Assembly (NCBI RefSeq): GCF_000739775.1
Contig: NZ_BBJH01000006.1
Location: 1 to 64,000 of the forward strand
Source: Paraburkholderia heleia NBRC 101817
Lineage (GTDB): Bacteria; Pseudomonadota; Gammaproteobacteria; Burkholderiales; Burkholderiaceae
DNA: 64,000 bases
Direction of reading: 5' to 3'
Shown here in pieces: positions 54,084 through 63,193 of the stretch. Position 1 is the first letter of the stretch; the number at the start of each line of letters is the position of its first letter. The notes under the pieces were generated by a model. That model had not been told where the DNA came from, did no database searches, and worked only from the letters and a program-made list of their open reading frames with translations. The translations under genes were made by a program, and so were the position numbers.

Positions 54084-54989
54084 TCAGTCGGGTTCGACCT
54101 GCACGACCTGCGAGATATCGGCGTCGCCGAGTCCTTGCGCGACCGCGCGAACGAGCAGTTCGCGCACCACGGCTGCAACCGGAAGCCTGACCTCGTGCTC
54201 GCGTGCAAACGCTTCGAGCGCGTCGAGATCCTTCAGCATCGTGCGGATCGTGCCGCTCGCCTCGGAGGGCGCGTCGATCATTCGCGGCATCAGCGTTTGC
54301 AGCAATACCGAGTCGGCCCATCCGCCTTTCAATGCGGCCGGGATGCTGGCGCCATCGATCCCCGTGTGTCGGGCGAGACGCGTCGCTTCGGCCAGCGCGG
54401 CGATGGTCGTCATGACGATGGTCTGATTGGCGAGCTTCGTCGCCTGCCCGGCGCCGCTCTCGCCCATGCGCGTCAGGGTCGTCGCGTACGCACGAAGCAC
54501 GGGGCGCACGCTCGCGATCGCCTCCTCGCTGCCGCCGGCCATCACCGCGAGCGTCCCGGCTGCCGCCCCGGCCGTGCCGCCCGACACCGGCGCGTCGATC
54601 CAGCTGCCGCCGTTGCCGTCGCGCCAGCGCGAGGCAAGCACACGTGTGGTCGCTGGCGCGATCGTCGAATGATCGACCACGGTCAGGTTCGGCCGCGCGC
54701 CCTCTGCCAGGCCGTCTGCGCCGAATGCGACCGCCTCGACCGCTGCGCCATCGGTCAGACACAGCATCACCGCCTCGCTCGAAGCGGCCACCTCCGCCGG
54801 GCTCGCGCAGACGATCGTCGACGCCGGCGCCGCCTGCTTCACGAGCGCACACTTGTCCACCGAGCGGTTCCATACGGCCACACGGTAACCGGCCGCCGCG
54901 AGGCGACGCGCCATGGGCAGCCCCATGCGGCCGAGCCCGCAGAATCCAACGCAGCGCATCGTCGCGCCGGAGTTGTCGTTCGCGCTCAT
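54084..54989 (-). CDS. Beta-hydroxyacid dehydrogenase (3-hydroxyisobutyrate dehydrogenase-like)
   Basis: A 301-aa NAD(P)-dependent enzyme of the HIBADH/GarR/TSAR family. Rossmann motif [16 protein letters not shown], substrate motif [22 protein letters not shown] and the catalytic Lys in [11 protein letters not shown] are present. GGAGA precedes the ATG, which overlaps the dehydratase stop (ATGA). In this setting it may reduce an aldehyde acid such as tartronate semialdehyde, or act on a related 3-hydroxy acid. Confidence 0.9.
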   Translation of the reverse strand: MSANDNSGATMRCVGFCGLGRMGLPMARRLAAAGYRVAVWNRSVDKCALVKQAAPASTIVCASPAEVAASSEAVMLCLTDGAAVEAVAFGADGLAEGARPNLTVVDHSTIAPATTRVLASRWRDGNGGSWIDAPVSGGTAGAAAGTLAVMAGGSEEAIASVRPVLRAYATTLTRMGESGAGQATKLANQTIVMTTIAALAEATRLARHTGIDGASIPAALKGGWADSVLLQTLMPRMIDAPSEASGTIRTMLKDLDALEAFAREHEVRLPVAAVVRELLVRAVAQGLGDADISQVVQVEPD

Positions 54990-56743
54990 TCCGGGTCTCC
55001 ATGCGTACGCGCGTCATAGGGCCAGTCGAGATTGCCCGAATGCGTTACCGCGCCGAGATGCGCGGGACCGACGAGCGCCGCGTATTTCTCGAGCACGCCC
55101 GCCAGTCGCCGCGGGGCCGGCGCACGGCGCTGCGCGTTGCGTTGTGCGAGTTCGGCGTCGGAGAGTTCGACGCGCAGGATCCCGTTGCGCGCATCGATCT
55201 GGATCAGATCGCCTTCGCGCAGCAGCGCGATCGGGCCGCCCTCGGCGGCCTCGGGTCCCACATACCCGATACACATCCCACGCGTCGCACCGGAAAACCG
55301 GCCGTCGGTGAGAAGCGCAACCTTTTCTCCCATTCCCTGCCCATAGATCGCCGCGGTCACACTGAGCATCTCGCGCATGCCCGGCCCGCCTTTCGGCCCT
55401 TCGTTGCGAATCACGAGGACATCTCCCTCGCGATAGTCCCGGGCCGCGACGACCTTCATGCATTCCTCCTCGCACTCGAAAATGCGTGCCTTGCCCGTGA
55501 AGGTGAGCGATTTCAGGCCGGCGATCTTGAGGCACGCGCCGTCCGGCGCGAGGTTGCCCCGCAGAATCACGAGTCCGCCGTTGTCCGATAGCGGCGCATC
55601 GCACGCGCGCACCACCTCGCCGTCGGGACCCGCGAAGCGGCTGAGCGCCTGGGCGAGCGTGAGCCCCTCGAGCGTCGGGACATCGCCGTGCAGATGTCCG
55701 CCGGCGAGCAGCGCATTGAGCACGGCCGGCACGCCACCCGCGTGATACAGGTCCTGCGCGAGATACCGGCCGCCTGGCTGCAGATCACCGATCAGCGGAA
55801 TGCGCGCAAACACGCGCTCGATGTCGTCGAGCGTGAAACGGACCCCCGCCTCGTGCGCGATAGCTGGGATATGCAGCGCGGCGTTGGTCGAGCCGCCCGT
55901 CGCCGCCACTGCGGCGCAGGCGTTTTCCAGACTCTCGCGCGTGACCAGCTCGCGCGGCAAAGGTCCGCCGGTCTTCAGCGCGGTCATCACGGTCTCGCCC
56001 GCGCGCCGTGCAATGGCGATGCGTTCGCTGTAGACGGCCGGCACCATCGCCGAGCCGAGCGGCGCGAGTCCGAGCGTTTCGGCGACCATCGCCATCGTAT
56101 TGGCGGTGAACTGCCCAGGACATGACCCCGCGGTCGGCGTGCAGCGCTTCTCGATTTCGTCGAGTTGCGCGCGCGAGAGATCACCGCGTTGCGTGGTGCC
56201 CACGGCCTCGATCGTCGTCAGGATGGTCGCCTGCCGCTGCAGGCCGGCAGCGGCGCCGCCCGGGATGGCCCCCGGCGCGGTGCCGGGCAGCATTGCACCG
56301 CCGAACAGGAAGACGCCCGGCACATTCACGCGCACCATTCCCATCAGGATGCCCGGTAACGTCTTGTCGCAGCCGGCCACGCCGACGAGCGCGTCGTAAC
56401 CGTGCGCGCGCACGAACAGCTCGACGCTGTCCGCGACGACTTCGCGCGACACGAGGCTCATGCGCATGCCGGCATGATTCATCGACGTGCCGTCGGAGAC
56501 TGAAATCGCCGAGCCGCGGATCGGCACGCCGCCGCCCGCGGCGACGCCGAGCCGGACGTTGTCGGAAATCTGGTTCAACGACATCGAGCACGGCGTGTTT
56601 TCGCCGAAGGTGTCGACAATCGCCACGAAGGGTTTTTGCATCGCCGCGTCGTCCAGCCCGGTCGCGCGCAGAAACGCGCGGTGCGGCGCGCGCGTCACGC
56701 CGTCCGTCACCATGCGTGAGCGATGTTTGTGCAGATTCGTCAT
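54986..56743 (-). CDS. IlvD/Edd-family dehydratase (sugar-acid type)
   Basis: A 585-aa Fe-S dehydratase. Cluster cysteines lie in [19 protein letters not shown] and [30 protein letters not shown] and the C-terminal acid loop are typical. Its neighbours (SDR, HIBADH-like, hydroxyacid dehydrogenase, carriers) and the lack of other ilv genes suggest a sugar-acid dehydratase such as arabinonate/galactonate/xylonate type, rather than branched-chain biosynthesis. ATG 56741-56743; ribosome site weak. Confidence 0.9.
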   Translation of the reverse strand: MTNLHKHRSRMVTDGVTRAPHRAFLRATGLDDAAMQKPFVAIVDTFGENTPCSMSLNQISDNVRLGVAAGGGVPIRGSAISVSDGTSMNHAGMRMSLVSREVVADSVELFVRAHGYDALVGVAGCDKTLPGILMGMVRVNVPGVFLFGGAMLPGTAPGAIPGGAAAGLQRQATILTTIEAVGTTQRGDLSRAQLDEIEKRCTPTAGSCPGQFTANTMAMVAETLGLAPLGSAMVPAVYSERIAIARRAGETVMTALKTGGPLPRELVTRESLENACAAVAATGGSTNAALHIPAIAHEAGVRFTLDDIERVFARIPLIGDLQPGGRYLAQDLYHAGGVPAVLNALLAGGHLHGDVPTLEGLTLAQALSRFAGPDGEVVRACDAPLSDNGGLVILRGNLAPDGACLKIAGLKSLTFTGKARIFECEEECMKVVAARDYREGDVLVIRNEGPKGGPGMREMLSVTAAIYGQGMGEKVALLTDGRFSGATRGMCIGYVGPEAAEGGPIALLREGDLIQIDARNGILRVELSDAELAQRNAQRRAPAPRRLAGVLEKYAALVGPAHLGAVTHSGNLDWPYDARTHGDPE

Positions 56744-56805
56744 GTATGACCCGATTCGTCCGTTACAGGTGTGAGGAACTGCTGGTCGCCTCGCTCGCGG
56801 CGCGC

Positions 56806-57597
56806 TCAGAGGCCCGTCAGCAGCAGGCCGTTTTCCGCCGCAATGACCTGTCCGGTCACCGCGTGTGCGTGCGCCGCCAGGAACCATACGAGTTCCGCCA
56901 TTTCGGCCGGTGTGGAGACGCGCTTGAGCGGCGCATTCGTCTTCATCCGGCCCAGTACCGACGCGTATGCGTCGGCGTCGAGCGAACGTCGAAGCAGCCC
57001 GTCGTCGACCATGCCGGGCGCGATCGCGTTGACACGGACATGGGGAGCGAGCGAGCGGGCAAGCGAAAGCGTCATCGTATTCACCGCGCCCTTCGAGGCC
57101 GCGTAGGCGATCGACGAACCGGTTCCGTTCAAACCCGCCAGCGACGACACGTTGACAACGCTCGTGCTGCGCTCTTCAGTGGCGGTTTCGCGCAACAGCG
57201 GCGCGGCCGCCGACGTCATCTGAAACACGCCGATTGCGTTCACGCGATAAACCCGCTCGAATTCGACGGCATCGATCGCGTCGAGCGCGTGATGCGGGAT
57301 CACGCGCGTCGTCCCCGCGCAGTTGACGAGGGCATCGATGCGGCGCCAGCGCGTAGCGACCTTGTCGACCGCGCGGCGGCAGTCGGCTTCCCGGCTGACG
57401 TCGGCGTCGAACACCAGGGCATGCGCACCGGATGCGCGGCATTGCATTTCGACGTCCGCCGCGAACGCTCGCGTGCTGGCGTCGAAATTGCCGATCGCCA
57501 CCGACCAGCCCGCGCGCGCGAAGCGCAATGCGGTGGCCGCGCCAATGCCCGTTGCGGCGCCGGTGATCATGCACACCGGGGATGTGGAATCAGTCAT
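56806..57597 (-). CDS. Short-chain dehydrogenase/reductase
   Basis: A 263-aa classical SDR. Cofactor motif [19 protein letters not shown] at 92-95, the catalytic Ser in [10 protein letters not shown] and the YxxxK in AYAASKG. An Asn or Asp after strand 2 (IGNFDAS) fits NAD or mixed use. Second gene of the series; likely oxidises a sugar or hydroxy acid before dehydration. Confidence 0.93.
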   Translation of the reverse strand: MTDSTSPVCMITGAATGIGAATALRFARAGWSVAIGNFDASTRAFAADVEMQCRASGAHALVFDADVSREADCRRAVDKVATRWRRIDALVNCAGTTRVIPHHALDAIDAVEFERVYRVNAIGVFQMTSAAAPLLRETATEERSTSVVNVSSLAGLNGTGSSIAYAASKGAVNTMTLSLARSLAPHVRVNAIAPGMVDDGLLRRSLDADAYASVLGRMKTNAPLKRVSTPAEMAELVWFLAAHAHAVTGQVIAAENGLLLTGL

Positions 57598-57624
57598 ACG
57601 GAATATCTCGGGATCGTGTCGAAG

Positions 57625-59010
57625 TCAGAACGTGTCGGGGCCGGCGGCGGCCTCGCGGCGCCTCGGCAGCAAAAGCACGAGACCCGCGCCAAGCAGCAGC
57701 GCGGCGGCAATGGTGAGCATGCCGGGCAACAGCTTGCCGCCGCTCAAGTCGGACAGCCAGCCCACCATGAACGGGCTGACGAAGCCCGCGAGATTGCCGG
57801 TGCAGTTGATCAGGGCGATTGCAGCGGCCGCGCCGGTGCCGCCAATGAGCGCGGTAGGAATGCCCCAGAAAACGGGGGCAATGGCATTGATGCCGATGGC
57901 GGCCAGCACCAGCGCAAGCAGCGCGACCGGCACGCTCGCGGCGCCCAGCACCGATGCGAGCAAACCGGCAGCGCCCAGCGTGCAGCAAAGCGCGACATGG
58001 CGGCGCCGTTCGTTGCGTCGATCCGCGTGGCGCGCGATCAGCACCATCGTGACCGCGCTGATCAGGGAAGGCACCGCCGACAGCCAGCCGATGTTGCCGA
58101 CACTGGCGACGCCGCTCGCCTTGATGATGGTCGGCATCCAGAATGCGAGCCCGTAATTGCCCATTGCGATGCAGAAGTACGCGAGGCACAACATCCACAC
58201 ACGAGTGCTGCGCAGCGCGCGCCAGACGGAATATTCGACGCGTACGGTTGCGTCGCGGGCCAGGTCGTCGCGAAGAAATGCCTTTTCGTCCGCGTCCAGC
58301 CAGCGCACCGATTCGATGCGGTCATAGAGCAGGAAGAGCGCCGCGATACCGACCGCCAATGAGCCCGCGCCCTCGACGAGGAACAGCCATTTCCAGCCTG
58401 CGACGCCGCTCACACCATCGAGACCCGACATGACCCAGCCCGAAAGCGGACCGCCTATCGCCCCGGAAACCGGGATTGCCGTCATGAACATCGCGATGAT
58501 CTGCGTGCGCCGCCCTGACGGAAACCAGTTCGACAGATACAGAACGATGCCCGGAAAGAAGCCGGCTTCCGCAACGCCGAGCAGAAAGCGCATGACGTAA
58601 AAGGAAGCCGCGCTGTTCACGAACATCGTGAGACTCGAGATGATCGACCACGTGATCATGATTCTCGCAATCCAGCGTCGCGCGCCGACGCGGCTCAGAA
58701 TCAGATTGCTCGGTACTTCGAAAATGAAATAGCCGAGAAAGAAAATTCCGGCCCCCGTCCCATAGGCTGTATCGCTGAGTTTCAGGTCTGCGAGCATTTG
58801 CAGCCTCGCAAAGCTCACGTTGACCCGATCGATGTACGCGACCATGAAAGCAAGGAACAGGAACGGCAGGATATGACGCGCGAGCTTGCGATAAAGCGCG
58901 GCCTGGCGCTGCTCGCTCCAGTCGTCGCCGCTCACCGGCGGCGCGGCGGACAGACCGCCCGAGCGCGCGCCGCCCACCCATCCGCCATTACCCAATGACT
59001 CCATGCTCAT
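57625..59010 (-). CDS. MFS transporter, anion:cation symporter (ACS) family
   Basis: A 461-aa, 12-helix carrier like glucarate/tartrate/phthalate transporters. RKLARHILPFLFLAFMVAYIDRVNVSFA in helix 1 (in pieces), GAGIFFLGYFIFEVPSNLIL and RFLLGVAEAGFFPGIVLYLS are ACS signatures. ATG 59008-59010 follows CGGAGAC. First gene of the series, divergent from lysR across 210 bases. Confidence 0.94.
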   Translation of the reverse strand: MSMESLGNGGWVGGARSGGLSAAPPVSGDDWSEQRQAALYRKLARHILPFLFLAFMVAYIDRVNVSFARLQMLADLKLSDTAYGTGAGIFFLGYFIFEVPSNLILSRVGARRWIARIMITWSIISSLTMFVNSAASFYVMRFLLGVAEAGFFPGIVLYLSNWFPSGRRTQIIAMFMTAIPVSGAIGGPLSGWVMSGLDGVSGVAGWKWLFLVEGAGSLAVGIAALFLLYDRIESVRWLDADEKAFLRDDLARDATVRVEYSVWRALRSTRVWMLCLAYFCIAMGNYGLAFWMPTIIKASGVASVGNIGWLSAVPSLISAVTMVLIARHADRRNERRRHVALCCTLGAAGLLASVLGAASVPVALLALVLAAIGINAIAPVFWGIPTALIGGTGAAAAIALINCTGNLAGFVSPFMVGWLSDLSGGKLLPGMLTIAAALLLGAGLVLLLPRRREAAAGPDTF

Positions 59011-59183
59011 GCTGTCTCCGGCGCATTGACCTGCCGCGCTATGGCGGGCGGCCCTCGGCCGCTCCTCTGTTATGTGACGCAACCCGGTTGCAGGTGCCGC
59101 GCAAGGCAATGCGCGAGACTCGACGGGCCTCCAGAGTAGCGGGCACACCCGCCGGTCTGCAAATCACTCTTTCGGCGTAGCAT

Positions 59184-59199
59184 ATAACCTGGCGGTTAT
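59184..59199. promoter_or_regulatory. LysR-type site ATAACC-TGGC-GGTTAT
   Basis: Perfect 6-bp inverted repeat (T-N12-A form) 22 bases before the lysR start, in the divergent gap. A second short palindrome CAACC-C-GGTTG lies near 59080-59090. Both suit an autoregulating LTTR that also controls the MFS-led series. Confidence 0.55.
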
Positions 59200-59220
59200 G
59201 TCGAATAAGGGAAAACGCGG

Positions 59221-60171
59221 ATGTCGAACGTCGATCCAATCGAACGCTTCTTTCGGTCCGGACTCAAGCTGCCGCATCTGCGCATCCTCGTCGCGCTCGC
59301 GGACCTGGGTCAGGTGACGCGAGTGGCCAATGCGTTTCACGTGACGCAGCCGGCCATTTCCAAGCAGATCGCGGAGATCGAGGGGGCGATCGGGGTGGCC
59401 GTCGTCACCCGCAGCGGCAACAAGCTGGAGCTGACGGCAATCGGCAAGGTCATCGTCGCGTGCGGACGGGACGTGCTGCGTCATCTGGAGCTGGCGCGAC
59501 GCGACGTTAGCGCGCTTGCGGCCGGCACGGGCGGCCACGTGCGCGTGGGTGCGGTCGTGACTGTTCCCGATCCGCTCGTGGCCAACGCCGTCGAGCTGTT
59601 TCTGAGGCGCGCTCCGGCCGCCTCGTTCTCATTCGTCGAGGCCACGCTCGACCGGCTGCTCAAGATGCTCGAAGACGGCGACCTGGACGTCGCGGTGGGC
59701 CGCAACCGGATCACGAGCACGCTCGTTCCCGTGAAGCACGAGACGTTGCTGCGCGATCCGTTCGTATTCGTGGCCGGGGCGGCTCACCCGCTCGGCGCGC
59801 CGGATCGGCAGCCCGGCTGGGCCGATCTGCGCGAATGCCGGTGGATCACGCCGCAACGCGGATCGCCGGCTTATACGACGCTGATCGCAACGCTCGATGC
59901 GCAAGGCGTCGTGCCTGCGGCGAGCAGCGTCGAATCGAGCTCGCTCGCGCTCAACCTGGCGCTGCTCCAACGCGGCGATTTCGTCTCCATCCTGCCGATC
60001 TCGATCGCGCGAAGCCACGCCATACGCGCCAACATGCGGGTATTGCCGCTGCCGGCGATCGAGCAGCTCGGTGAGGTCATCGCGCACTCGCGTGCGGATG
60101 TCAGCGGACCCGCCACGGAGTTGTTCGTGCAATGCCTCGTCGAGGCGTCGGGCGAGTTGCACGGCGACTGA
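59221..60171 (+). CDS. LysR-type transcriptional regulator
   Basis: A 316-aa LTTR with the DNA-binding helix-turn-helix at about 18-75 (LRILVALADLGQVTRVANAFHVTQPAISKQIAEIE in pieces) and the co-inducer domain after residue 105. It resembles GbpR/CbbR-like galactose- or sugar-acid-linked regulators. Divergent from the MFS-SDR-IlvD series, which it probably controls. Confidence 0.93.
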   Translation: MSNVDPIERFFRSGLKLPHLRILVALADLGQVTRVANAFHVTQPAISKQIAEIEGAIGVAVVTRSGNKLELTAIGKVIVACGRDVLRHLELARRDVSALAAGTGGHVRVGAVVTVPDPLVANAVELFLRRAPAASFSFVEATLDRLLKMLEDGDLDVAVGRNRITSTLVPVKHETLLRDPFVFVAGAAHPLGAPDRQPGWADLRECRWITPQRGSPAYTTLIATLDAQGVVPAASSVESSSLALNLALLQRGDFVSILPISIARSHAIRANMRVLPLPAIEQLGEVIAHSRADVSGPATELFVQCLVEASGELHGD

Positions 60172-60493
60172 CGCGCCGTACGACATTGCGGCCCGCCGGC
60201 GGTGTTGTGCGCCCCACCCCTATGGACGCACATCAAAGTTTGGGAGAAATTTTGGTCGAACGGCCGTTGTCACCGTTGAAGTCCGAAGCATGAGGTCCAC
60301 TCAAAGTCTGCGGCAGCGACCGCGATCTCTGAACCTGCCCCGATTGCAGATCCGCAAAGTCTGCAGGGTAGCCTGCAGACAAGGCTTCCGAAGCGATACT
60401 GAAAAAGGGCCACATCTGAGCCATGCTGCGCTGCATTAAAAAAGGGAGCGATCATTCGGGCAAGTTTGCTGCAGCCGGAGCCCCCCACCCGGT
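60172..60493. other. Intergenic region between lysR and the TnsD-like fragment
   Basis: No gene is visible in 322 bases. The GC content and codon-like pattern drop here compared with the gene before, as expected near a transposon scar. I could not find clear transposon end repeats. Confidence 0.4.
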
Positions 60494-61405
60494 TCACTCC
60501 GAACGGCACTCCCAGACAAATCGACTCTTCCACCACAGTGGTCCGACTCCGACCTGACAGTTGTGAGTGGCATCACCTTCGACGGCGCTCATCAATTCGA
60601 TTCCGCGGATCCGCTCTCTCTGTTCCCTGTTAAACCTACTTCTCCGCAACCCAGCTCTCCGGAGAGCTTCCTCGCAGTCGCCCAGCCGTTGTTCCGATGC
60701 CAAGTTGGCAAGCCAAGATATCACCCGCTCAAGATAGGCCAGACGCGATTCAACGAGTTCGGCCAATACAGGTTCAAATGATCTGTTCCGGTCCAATGCG
60801 CGAAGGAAACCTGCTCGCTCGAGAATGGCTCTCCGAGTTGCCATCATCGGGGGCTCGACCGATATTAGTCCACGCCACGCCTCGCGGATCTGGTCTGCAC
60901 TCGGTTCCTTCCGCCGAACCGCCCCTTTCGTCCGCCCTGGTGACCGGTGGCTCCGATTGAATGCGAGCAGCCACTCCTGGTCATTTTTCAGTAGCGCCTT
61001 ATGAACGGCTGGATCGGCTTCAGCCGCCGCAGTGATCCGCCTCTCAGGGGGAGCGTTTTTAACCAACCGGCGCCACGCCGCACGCAACTTCCTGAGTTCT
61101 CCATATTGAATATTGCCTACCCTTTCACGGTACGCCCAACGATAAGACAGACGTAACTTCCGTGCCGCGGACCATACGGTTTGTCCTCCAGCAATCAACG
61201 CGCGATACCGTTCCCGGTAGCGATCGCCATAAGCAATCGGAACGAGTCGTGCGGCATCACATTGAGCTGTGTTCGACACTCGGTATGATACCCCGCACGT
61301 ACACGCGAGCTTCCATTTGTCTCCTCGCGTCGAGACAGCTTCAAGGACGTCAGCACTTCGATGTAGCACCCCCATACATGAGTATGCCTCCCAGAGTGGT
61401 GTCAC
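60494..61405 (-). pseudogene. TnsD-like Tn7-family target-selector, 5'-truncated
   Basis: A 303-aa fragment that fits the C-terminal part of TnsD. It has a zinc-knuckle remnant and Tyr/Arg motif (ACTCGVSYR), a helix-turn-helix-like segment (GQTVWSAARKLRLSYRWAYR) and the ND-x-EWL motif (LLKNDQEWLLAFNRSH). The N-terminal TniQ zinc domain of full TnsD (usually around 500 aa) is missing. The frame begins exactly at the end of a truncated NmrA-like gene and no tnsA, tnsB or tnsC lies in the window, so this looks like debris of a Tn7-like element. The family call is by motif only. Confidence 0.6.
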
Positions 61406-61665
61406 GGCTTGTCGTCCTGCACCTTGAGACTGTTGGGACCCAAGGCGCTAATAACCGCATGGGCACCTTGGACGCACTTTGCAATGGCGCTTCGGTCTTG
61501 CAGGTCGCCGACAACGATTTCTACCCTTCCCGCGAACGATGCGAGTTTCTTTGGGTCGCGCGTATAGACCGACAGGTTGTAGCCCCGCGTCAAGGCCTCC
61601 TCGATGATGTGCCTTCCGGTCGGCCCGGTCGCACCGAACAGCGCAATGGTTTTTATCCCGGCCAT
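61402..61665 (-). pseudogene. NmrA-like NAD(P)-binding protein, 3'-truncated
   Basis: Only 87 residues remain of a family that normally has about 210-300. The nucleotide motif FGATGPTGRHIIEEALTRG, the second-strand VYTRDPKKL, and DLQDRSAIAKCVQGAHAVISALGP are intact; the frame then stops after QDDKP at the junction with the TnsD-like fragment. ATG 61663-61665 lies just after the azoreductase stop, so it was the second gene of the azoR unit. Probably inactive. Confidence 0.75.
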
Positions 61666-61670
61666 GGATG

Positions 61671-62288
61671 TCACGCTGCCTTCGCCAACAAGGCTTTGAT
61701 GGCCGTTTCGGTGTTGGCGATGGCGGCCTTCGCCGCATCGGGACCCAACACCGTCCCTTCGACACGCACCACTTCAACGTCGGTCAGGCCGATGAAACCG
61801 AGCAGGTGCAGCAGATAGTTGGTCTGGAAGTCGAACGGTGCCCAGGCACCCTCCGAGAACACGCCGCCGGCAGCGGTAACGAGATAGACCTTTTTGCCGG
61901 TCAGCAGCCCCTTCGGCCCAGTCTCGCCGTAGCCGAAGGTGACGCGCGGCCAGGTGACGTGATCGAACCACGCCTTGAGCTGCGAGGACGGACCGAAGTT
62001 GATCATGCCCGAACCGAGCACGATCACGTCGGCGAGCTTCAACTCGTCGACCAGCTCTTGCGCGACCTTCACTGCCTCGACCTGTTCCGGCGTGCGATCT
62101 TCGGGCGACGTGATCCGGCCCTGGATGTAGGCCGGCGTGATGTGCGGCGGCGGATTCGCGGTCAGGTCGCGCACGGTCAGCGGGCCGCCCGAACGGGTCT
62201 GGATGGCTTCGGCGATTTCGGTGGCGAAACGGGTGGACAGGCTGTCAGCCCGGCGCGGGCTGGAGGTAACAAGCAGGGTGTGGCTCAT
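61671..62288 (-). CDS. azoR: FMN-dependent NADH-azoreductase (AzoR/flavodoxin-fold)
   Basis: A 205-aa cytoplasmic flavoprotein that reduces azo bonds and quinones with [22 protein letters not shown] is the FMN phosphate loop, [21 protein letters not shown] and [11 protein letters not shown] are AzoR motifs. AGGAG lies 6 bases before the ATG at 62286-62288. Divergent from the HxlR regulator with a palindrome in between, a common quinone- or electrophile-responsive pair. Confidence 0.94.
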   Translation of the reverse strand: MSHTLLVTSSPRRADSLSTRFATEIAEAIQTRSGGPLTVRDLTANPPPHITPAYIQGRITSPEDRTPEQVEAVKVAQELVDELKLADVIVLGSGMINFGPSSQLKAWFDHVTWPRVTFGYGETGPKGLLTGKKVYLVTAAGGVFSEGAWAPFDFQTNYLLHLLGFIGLTDVEVVRVEGTVLGPDAAKAAIANTETAIKALLAKAA

Positions 62289-62315
62289 GACGACTCCTAG
62301 ATATAAAATAAGAAC

Positions 62316-62340
62316 TAAGTCAGATATTGATTCTGACTTA
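62316..62340. promoter_or_regulatory. HxlR operator TAAGTCAGA-N7-TCTGACTTA
   Basis: A perfect 9-bp inverted repeat between azoR and hxlR, 27 bases from the azoR start and close to the hxlR start. Its size fits an HxlR-family (QorR/YodB-like) dimer site that represses both genes. Confidence 0.75.
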
Positions 62341-62361
62341 CCTATGCATACGAAGGATGGT

Positions 62362-62832
62362 ATGGTTCCTACCGCTTCCCCACAAGAAGGCACACGCATG
62401 TCACTTAGTCACACCGTGCTACCCGTCGATATGCCTGCACCTGACGCTGGCGGCTGCCTGGCAACCCGCGAAATCCTGGATCGCATCGGCGACAAGTGGA
62501 GCCTCTACATTGTCGCTACGTTGGCCAATGGTCCGCGACGCTTCAATGAATTGAAACGTGGCATCGACGGCATTTCCCAGCGGATGCTGACACTGACCTT
62601 GCGCGGACTGGAACGCGACGGACTGATAACGCGAACGATGTATCCAACAATTCCTCCGCGTGTCGATTACGAACTCACTGACATGGGAAGAACTCTGTTG
62701 AAGCCTGTCATGGCGTTGGTCAACTGGGCGAGCGAGAATCAAGTTGCCATTGCCGAGGCGCATAAACGTTTTGACGAGGAGCCGGAGCCGGATCAGGTCC
62801 TGATTCAAGGCGTCGTCTACCAGCGTCGATAA
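62362..62832 (+). CDS. HxlR-family transcriptional regulator
   Basis: A 156-aa winged-helix regulator. [22 protein letters not shown] carries the Cys typical of redox-sensing members; [36 protein letters not shown] is the DNA-binding core (in pieces). The start is uncertain: ATG 62362 has GAAGGA upstream, but ATG 62344 and 62398 are also in frame. Likely represses azoR and itself and responds to quinones or disulfide stress through the cysteine. Confidence 0.92.
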   Translation: MVPTASPQEGTRMSLSHTVLPVDMPAPDAGGCLATREILDRIGDKWSLYIVATLANGPRRFNELKRGIDGISQRMLTLTLRGLERDGLITRTMYPTIPPRVDYELTDMGRTLLKPVMALVNWASENQVAIAEAHKRFDEEPEPDQVLIQGVVYQRR

Positions 62833-63193
62833 ACGAGCCTGGGCTGTAGGCTTGTGCAAACACAGCGACGAAATCCAACTGACGGCTTGCGCTGGAACCT
62901 GTCCCATTGCCGATCTCTCTTGGGTGTGCAGGCGCTGCATTTTCCGATCTATCCGACCAGGAGTCGGCCATGGCCGATCAAGAAAGTCGCATGGCATGAC
63001 TTGGATGTCCGTTCCCTGAGCCAAACGGGACGCCTCAACGTCACGCCGTCGACGCAGACCGATGACGCTTCATGGCCGGCTACCGACTCATGAGGCGAGC
63101 ACAAGCGCTGCGGTGGCGGAACGGCTCAGTGCGACCCGTTTTGGTCGTTCTTAGATCGGTCCGCAACGTCCGCTTCCGTATGCATTGAGGACG
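62833..63193. other. Intergenic region downstream of hxlR
   Basis: No supported gene in 361 bases. Stop codons interrupt all long frames and no promoter, terminator or repeat stands out. It may contain decayed sequence linked to the neighbouring transposon scar. Confidence 0.45.
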
